A stretch of DNA of 64,000 nucleotides from the NCBI RefSeq assembly GCF_023078275.1, contig NC_062980.1, forward strand, positions 12,046,783-12,110,782. The letters are read 5' to 3'. How positions within the stretch are numbered: position 1 is the first letter of the stretch; each line of letters opens with the position of its first letter. The position numbers and the translations under genes were made by a program. Below, in pieces: positions 12,101 through 23,072 of the stretch. A model generated the notes under the pieces. It did not search any database and was not told the DNA's origin. It worked only from the letters and a program-made list of their open reading frames with translations. Source of the DNA: Leguminivora glycinivorella (taxonomy: Eukaryota > Arthropoda > Insecta > Lepidoptera > Tortricidae).

Positions 12101-14125
12101 GGGCATAAACCCGCCATTGGCAGCAGACCAGTTCGATGTATCAGCGTAGTAGAAACCTAGCGATATTACCAGTGTGATGACCAAAAGGTTTAGAATAGTG
12201 AGGCCGTTGTTGATGTAAGCGGAGGTTTTAACGCCTACCGCTAAAATGAGCGAGGCTAAGATGCATATTAAAAATGCTAAAACGTCTGGATATCGACTGA
12301 GAAGAGTCTCGTGCATTTCTCCAGTGACGGATATGGTGGCATTGCTTAGAGCTCCGTTTAACATGGCGTCTAAATAACCGGACCACGCCCTGGCGACCGA
12401 AGCTGCACCTGAAATCCACAAAAGGATTCGTCATCACCGGAAAAAGGATCCAAATAAATTAATAATTAATAATGCGGTAGCCATGATTTAATTGTCTTTT
12501 GAGGAAATAAATACATTTGTTAAAACCGTGACCATTTATAGTTACAAAACGACCGGACCAGAGCGATCTTTATCGTTCATTAATAATCAATGAGCCGTGT
12601 AATAAGTGCATCTGTAACTTCATAGTGGGGTGTTAAACAATGAGCGATTATAAGTACAGTTTATGCATGGGGTAATTCTGTAATTGGGAGTGGTGTTTAC
12701 AGCAGTCAAATTTACAACATAGTTTAGCCACATTTCCTCTCTTTGAGGCTTGGTTCCTTCGTCGTTTTAGATGTAAAATTCTAGAACCAAACTGGGCGAT
12801 ACCGATAACACAGGAATGGTAGGATTGGTAGCTAATTATGTGATATAAACAATAGTACAGTACAATCTCAATTTAAATACTTACCAATCATATACTCCAA
12901 AACGATGTTCCATCCAATAATAAAGGCCCAGAACTCTCCAATGCTCACGTAAGTATACGCATAAGCACTTCCAGCTCTCGGTATCCTCGTCCCGAATTCA
13001 GCATAACACAGGGCCGCGAGGGTGGAGGTTATTCCAGCCAGGAGGAAGCTGAGGGCCGTGGCTGGACCGGCCATGTGCCTAGCGACTGCGCCAGTTAGGA
13101 CGTAGATGCCGGCGCCCACCATGTGACCGACGCCTGGAAAATAGATTAGGTGCATTCATTTGTAAAGTTGAGTGTACCTACAGAACACGGCTTAGCAAAA
13201 GAGAGGTCAGCATGTAGTGGAACTAGTCGTAATTAGTAGATTATGAATGCATTATCGATAATATAGTCTGGGCCCTCTCGTAGTAGAGGAGGTCTGTGTT
13301 TGGCAGGCCGCATCAGTGGGTGACGTATTTACCCATAATGTGATTTAAATCACATTAACTGTTTAATACGATCACCTAATATGGATAACGCAGTACTCAT
13401 ATTAGCTTATCAGCCTTATCGTGGTCATCCTAGCGAAACTTTGCCATTATGAAAATTACTAACTCTTTACTTTCGCTGGAATCTAATCACCATCAATCAT
13501 GGTACAATTAAATTAATCCACCAACCTACTTACTACTACTGATTGCCGCGAGAGTATTCGCCGCGAGACTACCCGTCCTTATGATTAATACAGTTAGAAG
13601 AAGACGTGTGAATCTCGCGGCGACATACTCTCGTTGACACCGTTGACACCGTACTCCATCGACGCCATATGTAATAGGTATATTATTAACTCACTCTACA
13701 ATTGGTCTACATTATTTTTTTAACAAATAAAACAGTTTAAAATAAACAAACGTTTTTGAATTTTTCCTTTACCCTTTAGTTTAAAAAAATCAGGATAATA
13801 TTGGAAAATCAGAGTGAAATTGCGCGTTTATCGTATCCAATAGGAAACTCTTAACACCGGAAAAACGACATCAATTCTTGAGTGAACACCTCACTTATTC
13901 AAATAACCTACACATAAATGTAAAGTTAACCTACACCTACATATTTTCATTGTACTTAAGTAATATAAGGTCTTTTTTCTTACCAAGCAAAGTGATGTCC
14001 AAGGTGGTCAAACATCGGTTGAGCGGAGTATCCATTGCGTCCCCATACAGAGGTTTGCGACGGTTCATCTTATGGCAGAACCCCGACAGAACATGCCCCA
14101 GTATTTTATGCCTGGCGCCCGGCAT
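9112..14125 (-). CDS. SLC7A4: SLC7A4-like cationic amino acid transporter family protein (6 coding exons, one frameshift)
   Basis: Coding exons on the minus strand are 14125-13984, 13133-12885, 12408-11430, 11337-11121, 9964-9803 and 9317-9112 (TGA). All junctions are GT-AG and the phases agree (1,1,0,1,1). With one base added near 12000 the total is 1956 nt, or 651 aa, normal for the CAT subfamily of SLC7. The signatures RCLTTLDITLLG, GAGIYVLTGAVA, ALCYAEFGTRIPRAGSAYAY, FWAFIIGWNIVLE, ASVARAWSGY and GAATCFYAFVGFD resemble SLC7A4 more than slimfast. The protein should be a multi-pass membrane protein. Other CATs carry Arg/Lys, but SLC7A4 transport activity is not well established. A long low-complexity loop (DSPGDREDSSATGTPATDG) precedes exon 4. 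As read, the frame breaks after SSEEAKDP (about residue 266). Confidence 0.9.
9566..9660 (-). pseudogene. Decayed copy of SLC7A4-like exon 5, copy b
   Basis: The minus strand resembles exon 5 (9803-9964): a VRVPFLLLLYDGASVML-like stretch corresponds to FRVPWVPLLPAASVML. It is followed by TCACGCAGTTCGCTATACC and an AGTAAGTTCTTC donor-like end. The middle (NVELMVNLNALTW) is deleted and the frame is disrupted. It sits in the intron between exons 5 and 6, downstream of copy a. Confidence 0.7.
9704..9790 (-). pseudogene. Decayed copy of SLC7A4-like exon 5, copy a
   Basis: The minus strand reads CCATTCAGAGCCCATAGG and then GCTTCCGTCATCCGCAACGT and on to AATGCGCTAATTTTGG. This parallels exon 5's CCATTCAGAGTCCCATGGG and GCCTCCGTCATGCTCAACGT to AACGCGCTGACGTGGG. 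Translated, VIRNVKFMVNFNAL mirrors VMLNVELMVNLNAL. Part of the exon is missing and no good acceptor is seen. It lies immediately downstream of the real exon 5, so it arose by tandem duplication. Confidence 0.78.
10149..11088. mobile_element. hAT-like non-autonomous transposon, family A, long copy
   Basis: The termini CAGTGATCGGGGATTTGGAT and, inverted, CAGTGATTGGGGATTTAGAT bound 940 bp. The flanks are GTTATGTG (10141-10148) and GTTATGTA (11089-11096), an 8-bp target duplication with one mismatch, typical of hAT. It lies in intron 4 of the SLC7A4-like gene and contains a nested SINE (about 10590-10802). A second, shorter member with its own 8-bp duplication is at 40377-40756. There is no transposase. 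Confidence 0.85.
10590..10802 (-). mobile_element. tRNA-derived SINE, copy A
   Basis: On the minus strand the head is GACCGGTCTGGCGCAGTCGG (A box) and then GGTTCGAATCC (B box). It is followed by the family body GGGCATTTATTTGTGTGATG through GAGCTTACCGTGGGACTC. The family also occurs at 16448-17130 (split), 34228-34472, 36957-37205 and 39345-39478. It is nested in the hAT-like element 10149-11088. Confidence 0.88.
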
Positions 14126-14132
14126 CTTGGCT

Positions 14133-14520
14133 CCTATGCAAATACAACAATCAATAAAAAAATGTGTTCACTTGTCACTAATTGTTGAATTAAGGTATTT
14201 TAAATAACTTTTCAGAGAAAAAGAAGTAATGAGAAGACAATTTTCATAAAAGGTCACTGAAATTTGAATACTTAGGTAAGTATAATTTGTACATAGGTTT
14301 CAACCTTAGATTTCAACAGCAGTTTTCTGTATAATATTTTGTCAATGTATGAGGTCAACGTGTATGAGGTACTTGATCGTTGTTTATAAATACCTAAGTA
14401 AGACGTAGAAATTCCAAACTTACCTTATATTTGAACCCCAGCTGACTGTATTTGCTATCGAGGCTCGCTGTAACGGGAACTGACTGAAGCCAAGAGCGCA
14501 GCGCGCGCATCTAATCGATC
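14133..14520 (-). promoter_or_regulatory. Likely 5' UTR and promoter region of the SLC7A4-like gene
   Basis: The first coding exon extends 5' to a GCATAG acceptor at 14139-14134, eight bases before the ATG, so a non-coding upstream exon is expected. A good donor (AAG|GTAAG) on the minus strand ends a candidate non-coding exon at 14424. A CpG-rich stretch (GAGCGCAGCGCGCGC) at about 14490-14510 follows just upstream. The transcription start is inferred only. Confidence 0.4.
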
Positions 14521-15436
14521 CTTCATATACAACCTTGTTTACATAATAAGTACCTATGTAGGGTAAACAGCTCCATTGTAGGTTGTAGCCACTCTAATTA
14601 TTGATACGATCACTCGTATCACCAAGCTGTAAAGACGTAAATTATTTGTCGATATTACGCTCATAGCCGATAACTGAAGAGTTTACCCTAACAGAAAAAT
14701 TTAGGTACAGCGGAATAGCGCACATCATATTAAATTCTTTGTTAATTGGAAAAGTAGATGAACTGAAGCTTCCATGTTAGTTACGGAAGACCTAGTTTTA
14801 TTCTGAATGCAAATTAAAACAAAACAACTTTTGGCTTCGTCGACCTCGTTAGTCTGCCGATTTATTCGCAGGTTTTTAGGTTTGCAATTTCATTTTACAA
14901 TATAAGTAAGTAAGTAAATATTTTTATTGCACCACAAGGATAAGCTGATACAAACTATCTAAGAGTAGATTAACGTTCAATTAATTTTGCATACTTAGTT
15001 TTGCTTTTCAGAATTTCGTTCGATAGACTGGATAGACATAAAACTAACATTGAAATAATCATACGTACTTACTTTAAGTAAATGACGTTTAAATATTTCC
15101 AAATTTCGTCATCTCCAACTTCCATAACCGGGTCCTTAGATTAGGTCACAGACCAAGTTTTCTGTGACCTATAGGTACTTAGGTAGATGTAAATTACTTA
15201 GTTAAATAGGGTAAACTATTAGAGTGTGAAACAGTGATGTTTTTTTTACAACTTTTTATACTGAACTGAACTTGGTTAAGTACAAGGGGATAGACCAGAA
15301 ACTTAGATCCCAACTGTGTAATACTTGCTAGGAATTTTGGAGTTAAAATTATAGGTAATAAGTACACTAAGCGGCATGCTAAAGGCAAGATACGATGTTT
15401 TGTGAATTATGTCCAAAGGTTCGGTGCTACTCACCT
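14521..15436. other. Intergenic, no gene recognised
   Basis: A+T-rich. A short AGTAAGTAAGTAAATA-type stretch with TTTATTGCACCACAAGG near 14905-14940 looks like a fragment of a dispersed element. Nothing else was recognised. Confidence 0.35.
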
Positions 15437-15517
15437 GGCCCCGTAGCCGAATGGCATTTCTCCGACGCCAAACGAGTGAGCGTTTCGTGAGCGATTGTGC
15501 CATTCGGCTAGCCACCC
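15437..15517. mobile_element. Foldback MITE, copy 3 (internally deleted)
   Basis: An 81-bp relative of the elements at 2190-2345 and 8062-8214. It keeps both termini (CCGTAGCCGAATGGCA; TGCCATTCGGCTAGCC) and the first arm TTCTCCGACGCCAAACGA, then jumps to GTGAGCGTTTCGTGAGCG, losing the centre. Confidence 0.8.
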
Positions 15518-15753
15518 TGTTGCACATAACTGCTTTTAAGTAGCTTTAATGTTGTTTAGCCACTGGCCCGTTAATAAGAAAATCAAAGACGAATATAATA
15601 GACGGACGCATAATGACACTACGTGGGTAGGTATAGTTTAGCTGCACATTATGTAGGCGAAGGATGGAACGATCTTATATCATGCAGCCTTGATTAAGAA
15701 GCAAGACACGATGTGTACGTATCATATTAACGAATAACTGGCTAATAGATCAA

Positions 15754-15996
15754 CTAAAATGGAAATGGACAGGTCATATGATGCGCTCGAAAGAAGGAAA
15801 ATGGAGTAAAGAGATCACTAACTGGTACCCCAGAGGATGCAGCCGTAAGAAAGGCCCACAGCTCTGTAGATGGGAAGATGAAATAAAACTAACAGCGGGA
15901 CCATTCTGGAGAAGAGCAACCATGGACAGGACACACTGGAGGGATTTAGAGGAGGCCTTTGCCAGGAGGCAAACTGAGCTACGAGACTTAATTTAA
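15754..15996 (+). mobile_element. Non-LTR retrotransposon, C-terminal end of endonuclease-reverse transcriptase
   Basis: The frame reads LKWKWTGHMMRS, RKKGPQLCRWEDEIKLTAG and RTHWRDLEEAFARRQTEL to a stop at about 15996. The order G-H-x-x-R, G-x-P-x-x-R-W-x-D-(D/E)-I and W-x-x-x-x-x-A-F is the usual C-terminus of lepidopteran RTE-type reverse transcriptases. The rest of the protein is absent, so this is a 5'-truncated dead copy. Its A+T-rich 3' tail runs to about 16110. Confidence 0.85.
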
Positions 15997-16447
15997 AAAC
16001 TAAAGAACAGATATAAAACTAAAAACAAAATACGAAACTTAACTTTAATGCCAACAATGATAATTCAAACTTAATTTAAAACTCAGTAAGAAAGGCTATT
16101 TTAATTTTAATTTTAAACTGGCTAATACCAGTCAGTTCATATTCGCAGTTCGCACCAGACAGTCTACCTCTATTCAGTTTCTAACCAATAGTCCTCAAAA
16201 TCCGTTATCTGCCTGTACCTATCGTTGAAAGCATAGTCGGAAAAGTGTAGCCAACTAAATATGAACCAATTGATTTATCCATTTTCGTTCAAAATTTACC
16301 TAGCCAATAAGTGTCGGTGTAAAGATGCCTACTCCTACGCGATCCGCGGAAACGCGTGGGCATTTGCCTGCGAATGCCGAAACTTCGCAGAGCCTAAGTA
16401 TCCAAACACGAAGATGTAACACATACACAATACACATGTACATGTTT

Positions 16448-17130
16448 GACGACCGGTCTGGCGCAGTCGGTAGTGACCCTGCCTGCTGCGCCGCGGTCCC
16501 AGGTTCGAATCCCGGTAAGGGCATTTATTTGTGTGATGAGCACAGATAGAGATGGGTAACTACCCAGGTAAATACCCGACGGTGGGTATTTACCGGGTAA
16601 ATACCCGATATTTACCTACCCGCGGGTAAATACGCGGGTATTTTCATTTTTCTTCCAAATTTGACGTTTTAAATGGTGTTTTGGGCTAAAATAGATTAAT
16701 TTAAGTCAGTCTTTGTAATTGTACACATAATGTTTATTCAAATTGAGAACGAATAGGTTGCTATGAGATAAAATGTGATTTTAGTGTATCGTTCCAACTA
16801 TGAAAATGGTGTAATATCATTCTCTGACACACGGAAATAATTTAAAATGCTTTTAATATAAATTATAAGTCTGATAAATTAAAACTGTAAATGAAAATAT
16901 GTGAATAAAAATATTTTAAAAATCTCATTTTGAAGCTCATAACTCATACATAGTATGTTTTATGACAAAAATGTAGCACAGATATTTGTTCCCGAGTCAT
17001 GGATGTTTTCTATGTTTATAAGTATTTATATATTATATATCGTTGTCTGAGTACCCACAACACAAGCCTTCTTGAGCTTACCGTGGGCCTCAGTCAATCT
17101 GTGTAAAAATGTCCTATAATATTTATTTAA
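16448..17130 (+). mobile_element. tRNA-derived SINE, copy B, split by an insertion
   Basis: The head GACCGGTCTGGCGCAGTCGG and B box GGTTCGAATCC are at 16450-16512. The body stops at 16548 and resumes at 16975 with AGCACAGATATTTGTTCCCG, running to about 17130. The interruption is the 16549-16974 element, flanked by AGCACAGATA on both sides. Confidence 0.9.
16549..16974. mobile_element. Unclassified 426-bp insertion with GGGTA-rich left end
   Basis: It is flanked by a 10-bp direct repeat AGCACAGATA (16539-16548 and 16975-16984) that belongs to the interrupted SINE, so it is a genuine insertion. The left 100 bp is made of GGGTA / TACCC motifs in both orientations (GATGGGTAACTACCC; TACCCGCGGGTAAATACGCG). 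The remainder is A+T-rich and non-coding. No matching right terminal repeat is visible. Confidence 0.75.
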
Positions 17131-17439
17131 CACCATGTATGAACTAAAATTGTATGTGGTTTGCCATACCTAAAGCTTTATCTGCAATAAAGTTGTATTT
17201 CTGTCGAGATGAAAAAAGATGCAAGGAGCTTATTGCAAATATTGTGACAAGGTGGGAGGGGAAACCTCGAAATTTGGATTGACGCTAAATGGATGACACA
17301 AAATGCGTAGTTCAACATAAGGACTTAGGTCAGGGCTTCCCGAACTGTTCGTCGCGACGCCCCAGGAACTCTTTAATCTAATTAGCTTATTTAGGAAACA
17401 GCTAGGAATATAATGAATAACCTTTAACCACAAAATTAA

Positions 17440-17660
17440 AATATTGAAAACCCCCGACCGCGATATATTAGACCGATTTTCATGAAACATGGCTAAGAAC
17501 ACTCCCGACTAACTCAGCTTTCGGACAAAAAAAAACTTAATCTAAATCGGTTCATCCGTTCGGAAGCTATGATGCCACAGACAGACACACGCACACACAG
17601 ACAGAGAGACAGACGCGTCAAACTTATAACACCCCGTCGTTTGTGCATCGGGGGTTAAAA
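17440..17660. repeat. Dispersed repeat ending in CCCCGTCG...GGGGTTAAA
   Basis: From AACCCCCGACCGCGATATAT through AATCGGTTCATCCGTTCGG, a CA/GA-rich stretch (ACAGACACACGCACACACAG) and a CATCGGGGGTTAAAA end. This combination is a recurrent type of lepidopteran interspersed repeat; the family name is not certain. Confidence 0.55.
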
Positions 17661-20600
17661 ATAAAAAAAGGATACAGTTTCAAACTCTTTATTAAACCCT
17701 ATACTCTACTAACCATTGAGTAATCATACATAGCAGACAAAGCGTAATAAAAACTTGATAAATACAAATAAAATACAAAATATCTACAATTACTTTTTAA
17801 AGTATATAATATTATAACTAAATTACTTTAATATTCCTCTTTTGTATAAAATCATTTTCGCAAATTATTATTTTATAAATTATTTAAGAAAACTATATTT
17901 TATTTTAAGCAATATTTTAACATAATAATTCGAATTGAGATGCAATGTATTTGTACAATACCCGTATAACCCTCTTTTTGGGTTCAAGAAATTCTTTGAT
18001 TACTTAATTTTTATGTTTTCAATTATTTCCAAAATACGAACAATACATTTATTAAATTATCAAATATTATCATCATAAGTTTTGATCCTAAGAAAGTACA
18101 AAAATTACATATAGAGCAATAATAGAAAACATTAAAAGATATTTTATGAAGGTTTATTTCTTTTTCAGGTTTATCATTATCAAATCGTGTAAGTAAAAAA
18201 TCATTTCAGTACCTTTTTATAACACTGCTAGGTTCCGCATATATTTTGCAGGGCACTATCAACCTGACAATTAATCGGATCCGCGGCACGGCCATCCTGA
18301 TCGTTAACACGTCCTCCTAAGCGAGAACGCTGACATGTCGCGAGATGATACTCTAACTACGTCTTGTGAAAATTAGACGAGGCCTATATCATTAGGCTAC
18401 AACCAAATAACTCAATAAAAAAAGAATTTCACCTTGACAGAACAACAGTCCGATTCACTTATTAAAAAATGGGTAAATTGTACTATAAAATATAGAACAT
18501 CTTCTTTTCATCCTGTTACTCATTATTGAGGAACGAAATATTACGTAGACACATAAAAAAAAGTTTAATATTGTATTTAGCCACCAACTTTTGAAACCAT
18601 GAACTTTTAGATAAACTATAATGGTACCTATTTAGTTTACAAATAGTATTATTTTATTAGTCATCGAAATAGATCTTTTCTATTTAACATATTGAGTACT
18701 CTTATTAAATCTATGGCACAGTAAATAAAATCTTTCATAACCTCATAAATCACTATACATTCTCTATACTGAGGTACATTAAACAAGTAATGTTGTCTCA
18801 TTTCAAAATGGTACTTGTTACTGATTGCGTATGTATCATGTAATTCATGTACCATGTTTCATTTTCTAGTCTCAGTAGTTGTTTACTAAGTTACCATTAA
18901 GAACCCTTACCTACATTTACCATTATAATGTACGTTACATTAATGTATGTGTCGTTCATTAGTTATAATTCATAATATGTCAGCGCCATGGGCTTTTTGC
19001 ATATGATGATGAGACATTATGCTAAGGTCCTTTACATCGTCATTGGTTTATTTAATTCTCTAGATAGATGTTATTCAAATAAAATTAGTTATTTTATTAT
19101 TTTAGACCAAATTCTAGTTCTGTCATTATAATTAAAATATTCTGAATTTAATTTGGTAAATACGACACATAAAAAGTAAACATATAAACTTCCAACTGAA
19201 AACTACATGAGTTTTAATCTCTATATTTATTTACTTTGTACAAATATCTCCTTAACAATAACAATATTTACTAGTTTGTGCCTTGTATCATTTAATTTTC
19301 CAGTTCTTAAAAACACCAATCATATCTACAATTCACGGATAGTTCTCATCCAACACGAGTTCAGTGAAGAGTTAAACACCCTTACTTTCTATTAATGTGA
19401 GCTGATGAGTTATGAAAATTGTACTCTAAATAACAATAACACATTGAGTGTGATCTTAATCAGATATACATATAGCTTATATTTGTCCCTTGTTGCACCT
19501 AATAATAGGACAAATTCAACAACTTTCATTACGGCTTAATACAACATTGTGCTAACATATTCAATTTAAAAATAATAAATTAAAAATAACATTGTGTATA
19601 ACGTTTGAAAACTCTTTCATCCTTTAGACGTACTCTTATCGTAACTTAAATATTTTAACATTTTATACTCGAGTATCTAGAAATAGTCTGTAAGGATTTT
19701 AAGTGAATTTGTTTGAATACACAACTGATAAGAGCTGATACTTACTGCGCAAAAGAAGTATTTATGAAAAACTACAACATTAGATAGCATTATACGTGAA
19801 GTAAAAATTAAGTATAATCTTAAGAACGCTGGTTGGTATAGATTGTGAATATTGTATTATTAAAGTGGATTAGTGGAGCTTAAATCGAAAATCGCTTGAC
19901 ATATTTACGGTTAAAAAACTGTTTTTATTCAGAATTATATCGTTTTGTTGAATTAGACACATTTTAAATGCAGATATATAAATTTGCCCCATGGAAATTA
20001 CCAGATAATTAAGTACAGACTAAATTTTATAGAGTTACATAATTATTTAATATAAAACAACAAAATAATGATATGTCTTAGGCTTCAGTCTTCAGAATGT
20101 AGCGTTTTGTATTATAATATTCAGAATTAGTAAATTATGCAGAATGTTTTTGAATTAAGTTTTGTAAATTGTCACCCGTAACCTATAATACGATATATGA
20201 TAGATTAGATGTCTACATGTACCCATGTATCAATATGTTACATACGTTGGTAAACAGAATGATACTTAAATAAATATCTCATTTTCACGCAGACAAATAT
20301 GCTCAAAATAATACAAGTTCAACTATTCTGTATGGGAGTAACTATATGTATTTATTAATTATTATTTCAGTTAAATTTACTTTTGACCTATATACTTTGT
20401 GCTTTAGAAAAGTAATAAATGGTACAAGAAGTTTTATTATTTATTGTAATTATGATGACCTGTAAATTGGAATAAATTATGCGTTTAATTGAGTTTAAAG
20501 TACACCGTATTTTGTGCAAAATCGAAGGTATGTAAAGGTATGTGCTCTTTAAATACGTTTACAGACTGTATAACATCCATAGGCAGACTAAACAATAATT

Positions 20601-22217
20601 AAATATTAAATTTTGAAAATAGTTATATTAAAACATAAGGAATTGAGAAATCGCGAGTAAAGAAGTTAAAAAGTTGGATCGGATTTTTAGTTGTATTAAA
20701 TACGAGGACATTAAAAAAAGGTATATTTATATATAATTTTAACTAACTTTCTTTAATGTATGTATTTGAATTATTTAAAAGCAGGTACTTCGAAATCATT
20801 TTATAAAAATAAAGGTTTTTTAAGCGATGGGCATTTTCAAAATATGCAAACATAAACTACGCGTATTAACACTATTAACCTCTGTTATGTACATTTATAT
20901 TTGAAACCAGTTTTTAATTAAACCATGTCGGTACAAATGTATCTCAAGTGTAACAATAACCTGCGGTCTGAAAATTATATGATAGGATTGGTAGGCGTAA
21001 TAAAATACTGTAACTACGATCAGTTTTATAAAACCCATAATATATGCGTTCTTTAAATTTTAAAAGGTTCATGGATTTTAATATAAGGAATTAGAAATAC
21101 GCACCTGCAATACAGGTATTTGAATTAAAATAAAGTATATATTATATGCTAGTATGCTACTCTGCTTACAGGTGTATATTACGTTACGTTGGTCCTAAAA
21201 TTCTAATAGGTCTCAACAATTGCCAGTTTACTACCATATTTATAAAGTTCTACTATCACTTACATACTTCTTAATCACGATTGTGGTTACACCACAAATT
21301 AGGTTTTTCAGTTATACATTTTCGGTTTTAACCTTTTAAAACTGCAACATATCAGGCAAAATTTTATAGTACCAGTGACTGAGGACATGTCAAATATTCT
21401 AAGTAGGTAAGTATACACGATTATTTACATTACAACAAGAACGTAGAATAATTTTGACGCTCTTAATAATGGTCCCAATGTTTTAATTTCGATTAGAGCT
21501 TTATGTACCAAAACCTGTTTAACTTAATTGCATATTGACTAGAATATTTTAAAGTTGATTAATACTTTCATATTATACTTTAATCGTTTAAACTATTTAC
21601 GTATGTTTTTTAATGCATGTATGTTGGAGCCATATCTTCACTTCAAATATAAGTACTTCTTTAGACTACCTCCCAGGAATCATAAAACATAAGTTTTTAT
21701 TGTCCTAGGTCTGATACAAAAGATCAATTAGGTGCGTTAAATATACAATGGCACAAAAATACTCAAGTAATTATTGCGACGCCATCTCATAAAAATAATA
21801 AAATTTATATTTACAACGCATTACATTTAAAAATAAACATACAAAAATAAAGTTTATCTAATTGTGATAAATCAGGCTTAATACTTAATTGCTTGTTAAA
21901 ATAAATTCTTCGGCAGTTAAATTCAAAAAATAAAATAGTACACGTCACTTACTAGCAAAACAATTTAAAATCGGGAAACTTTATTTTACATAGGTATTAT
22001 AAACATCTCTTACTGCTTTATCTAATGTGAGAAGGAAAATTGTTCATTTATATTTTTAAATAAATACGATACGTAAATATGATTAGTAAATTAATTATGA
22101 AGTTTTGGAAATCATTATTGGGATCTAGCGGCCAATTTGAATTATAAGGGGTTTCCCAAACTAACCAATACTACAAACAAGGTTAGGCTGCATCTCTCTT
22201 ACATTAGTAGTAGTTCA
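17661..22217. other. A+T-rich gene desert
   Basis: About 4.5 kb with no coding frame, transposon terminus or tandem repeat that could be supported. It might include a distant 3' UTR or enhancer DNA, but nothing in the sequence shows this. Confidence 0.4.
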
Positions 22218-23072
22218 GCAATTCCCGATAAGTTTGTACATTTGGATCAAATCTCCGATTTGGATAAAAATTGGTAGGCTGATAGTCCATGATGCTGAGC
22301 AAGATCCACTAGGTTTCCCAAAATATCCTAAGTTGATTGTATGAAACTTTCCTTTTTTGTTACCGAAAATGTATAGAAATCTGGTAACAAAAACCGGCCA
22401 AAACGCTCAGTGTAGGGTTCCGTAGTTTTCCGTATTTTTCTCAAAAACTACTGAACCTATCAAGTTCAAAACAATTTTCCTAGAAAGTATTCATAAAGTT
22501 CTACTTTTGTGATTTTTTTCATATTTTTTAAACATATGGTTCAAAAGTTAGAGGGGGGGGGACGCACTTTTTTTTCCTTTAGGAGCGATTATTTCCGAAA
22601 CTATTAATATTATCAAAAAACGATATAAGTAAACCCTTATTCATTTTTTAATACCTATCCAACGATATATCACACGTTGGGGTTGGAATGAAAAAAAATA
22701 TCAGCCCCCACTTTACATGTAGGGGGGTGCCCTAACGAAACATTTTTTTCCACTTTTTATTTTTGCACTTTGTTGGCGTGATTGATATACATATTGGTAA
22801 ACGGTTACTGAGATTATCCGCGGACGGACGGACGGACGGACGGACGGACGGACGGACGGACGGACGGACGGACGGACGGACAGACAGACATGGCGAAACT
22901 ATAAGGGTTCCTAGTTGACTACGGAACCCTAAAAAAGGAAGGTTTCATACAAACTACATAGGACATTTTGGGAAATCTAGTGATCTTGCTCAGCATCACG
23001 GACTCTATCAGCCTACCATTTTTTATCAAAATCGGAGACGCGGTCCAAATGTACAAACTTTTCGGGAATTGC
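22218..23072. mobile_element. Long inverted-repeat element enclosing another repeat
   Basis: About 140-bp imperfect inverted arms, 22218-22358 and 22931-23072, share GCAATTCCCGA, AGTTTGTACATTTGGA, GGTAGGCTGATAG, GATGCTGAGCAAGATC and TTTCCCAAAAT. The space between them is filled by the AGGGTTCCGTAGT-ended repeat (22413-22933). No target duplication was clear. Confidence 0.7.
22413..22933 (+). repeat. GGTTCCGTAGT repeat with expanded GGAC microsatellite, copy 1
   Basis: It starts TAGGGTTCCGTAGTTTTCCG and ends with the inverted GACTACGGAACCCTA. It contains a (GGAC)n tract at about 22823-22880 followed by CAGACAGACATGG. A close relative lies inverted at 41153-41692. This copy lacks about 24 bp (CCAAGTTTCAGC to AGAGCT) next to the tract, but has many more GGAC units. 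Confidence 0.85.

Noticed and set aside
11930..12421. A separate 163-aa membrane protein gene
   Set aside because: It is the first part of SLC7A4-like exon 3; its end is caused by the frameshift near 12000, not a real C-terminus.
13540..13640. Inverted CCGCGAGAGTATTCGCCGCG-like stretch
   Set aside because: The pairing is short and imperfect, with no target duplication.
22823..22880. CRISPR-like or satellite array of GGAC units
   Set aside because: It is a 4-bp microsatellite inside a dispersed repeat, with no spacers.
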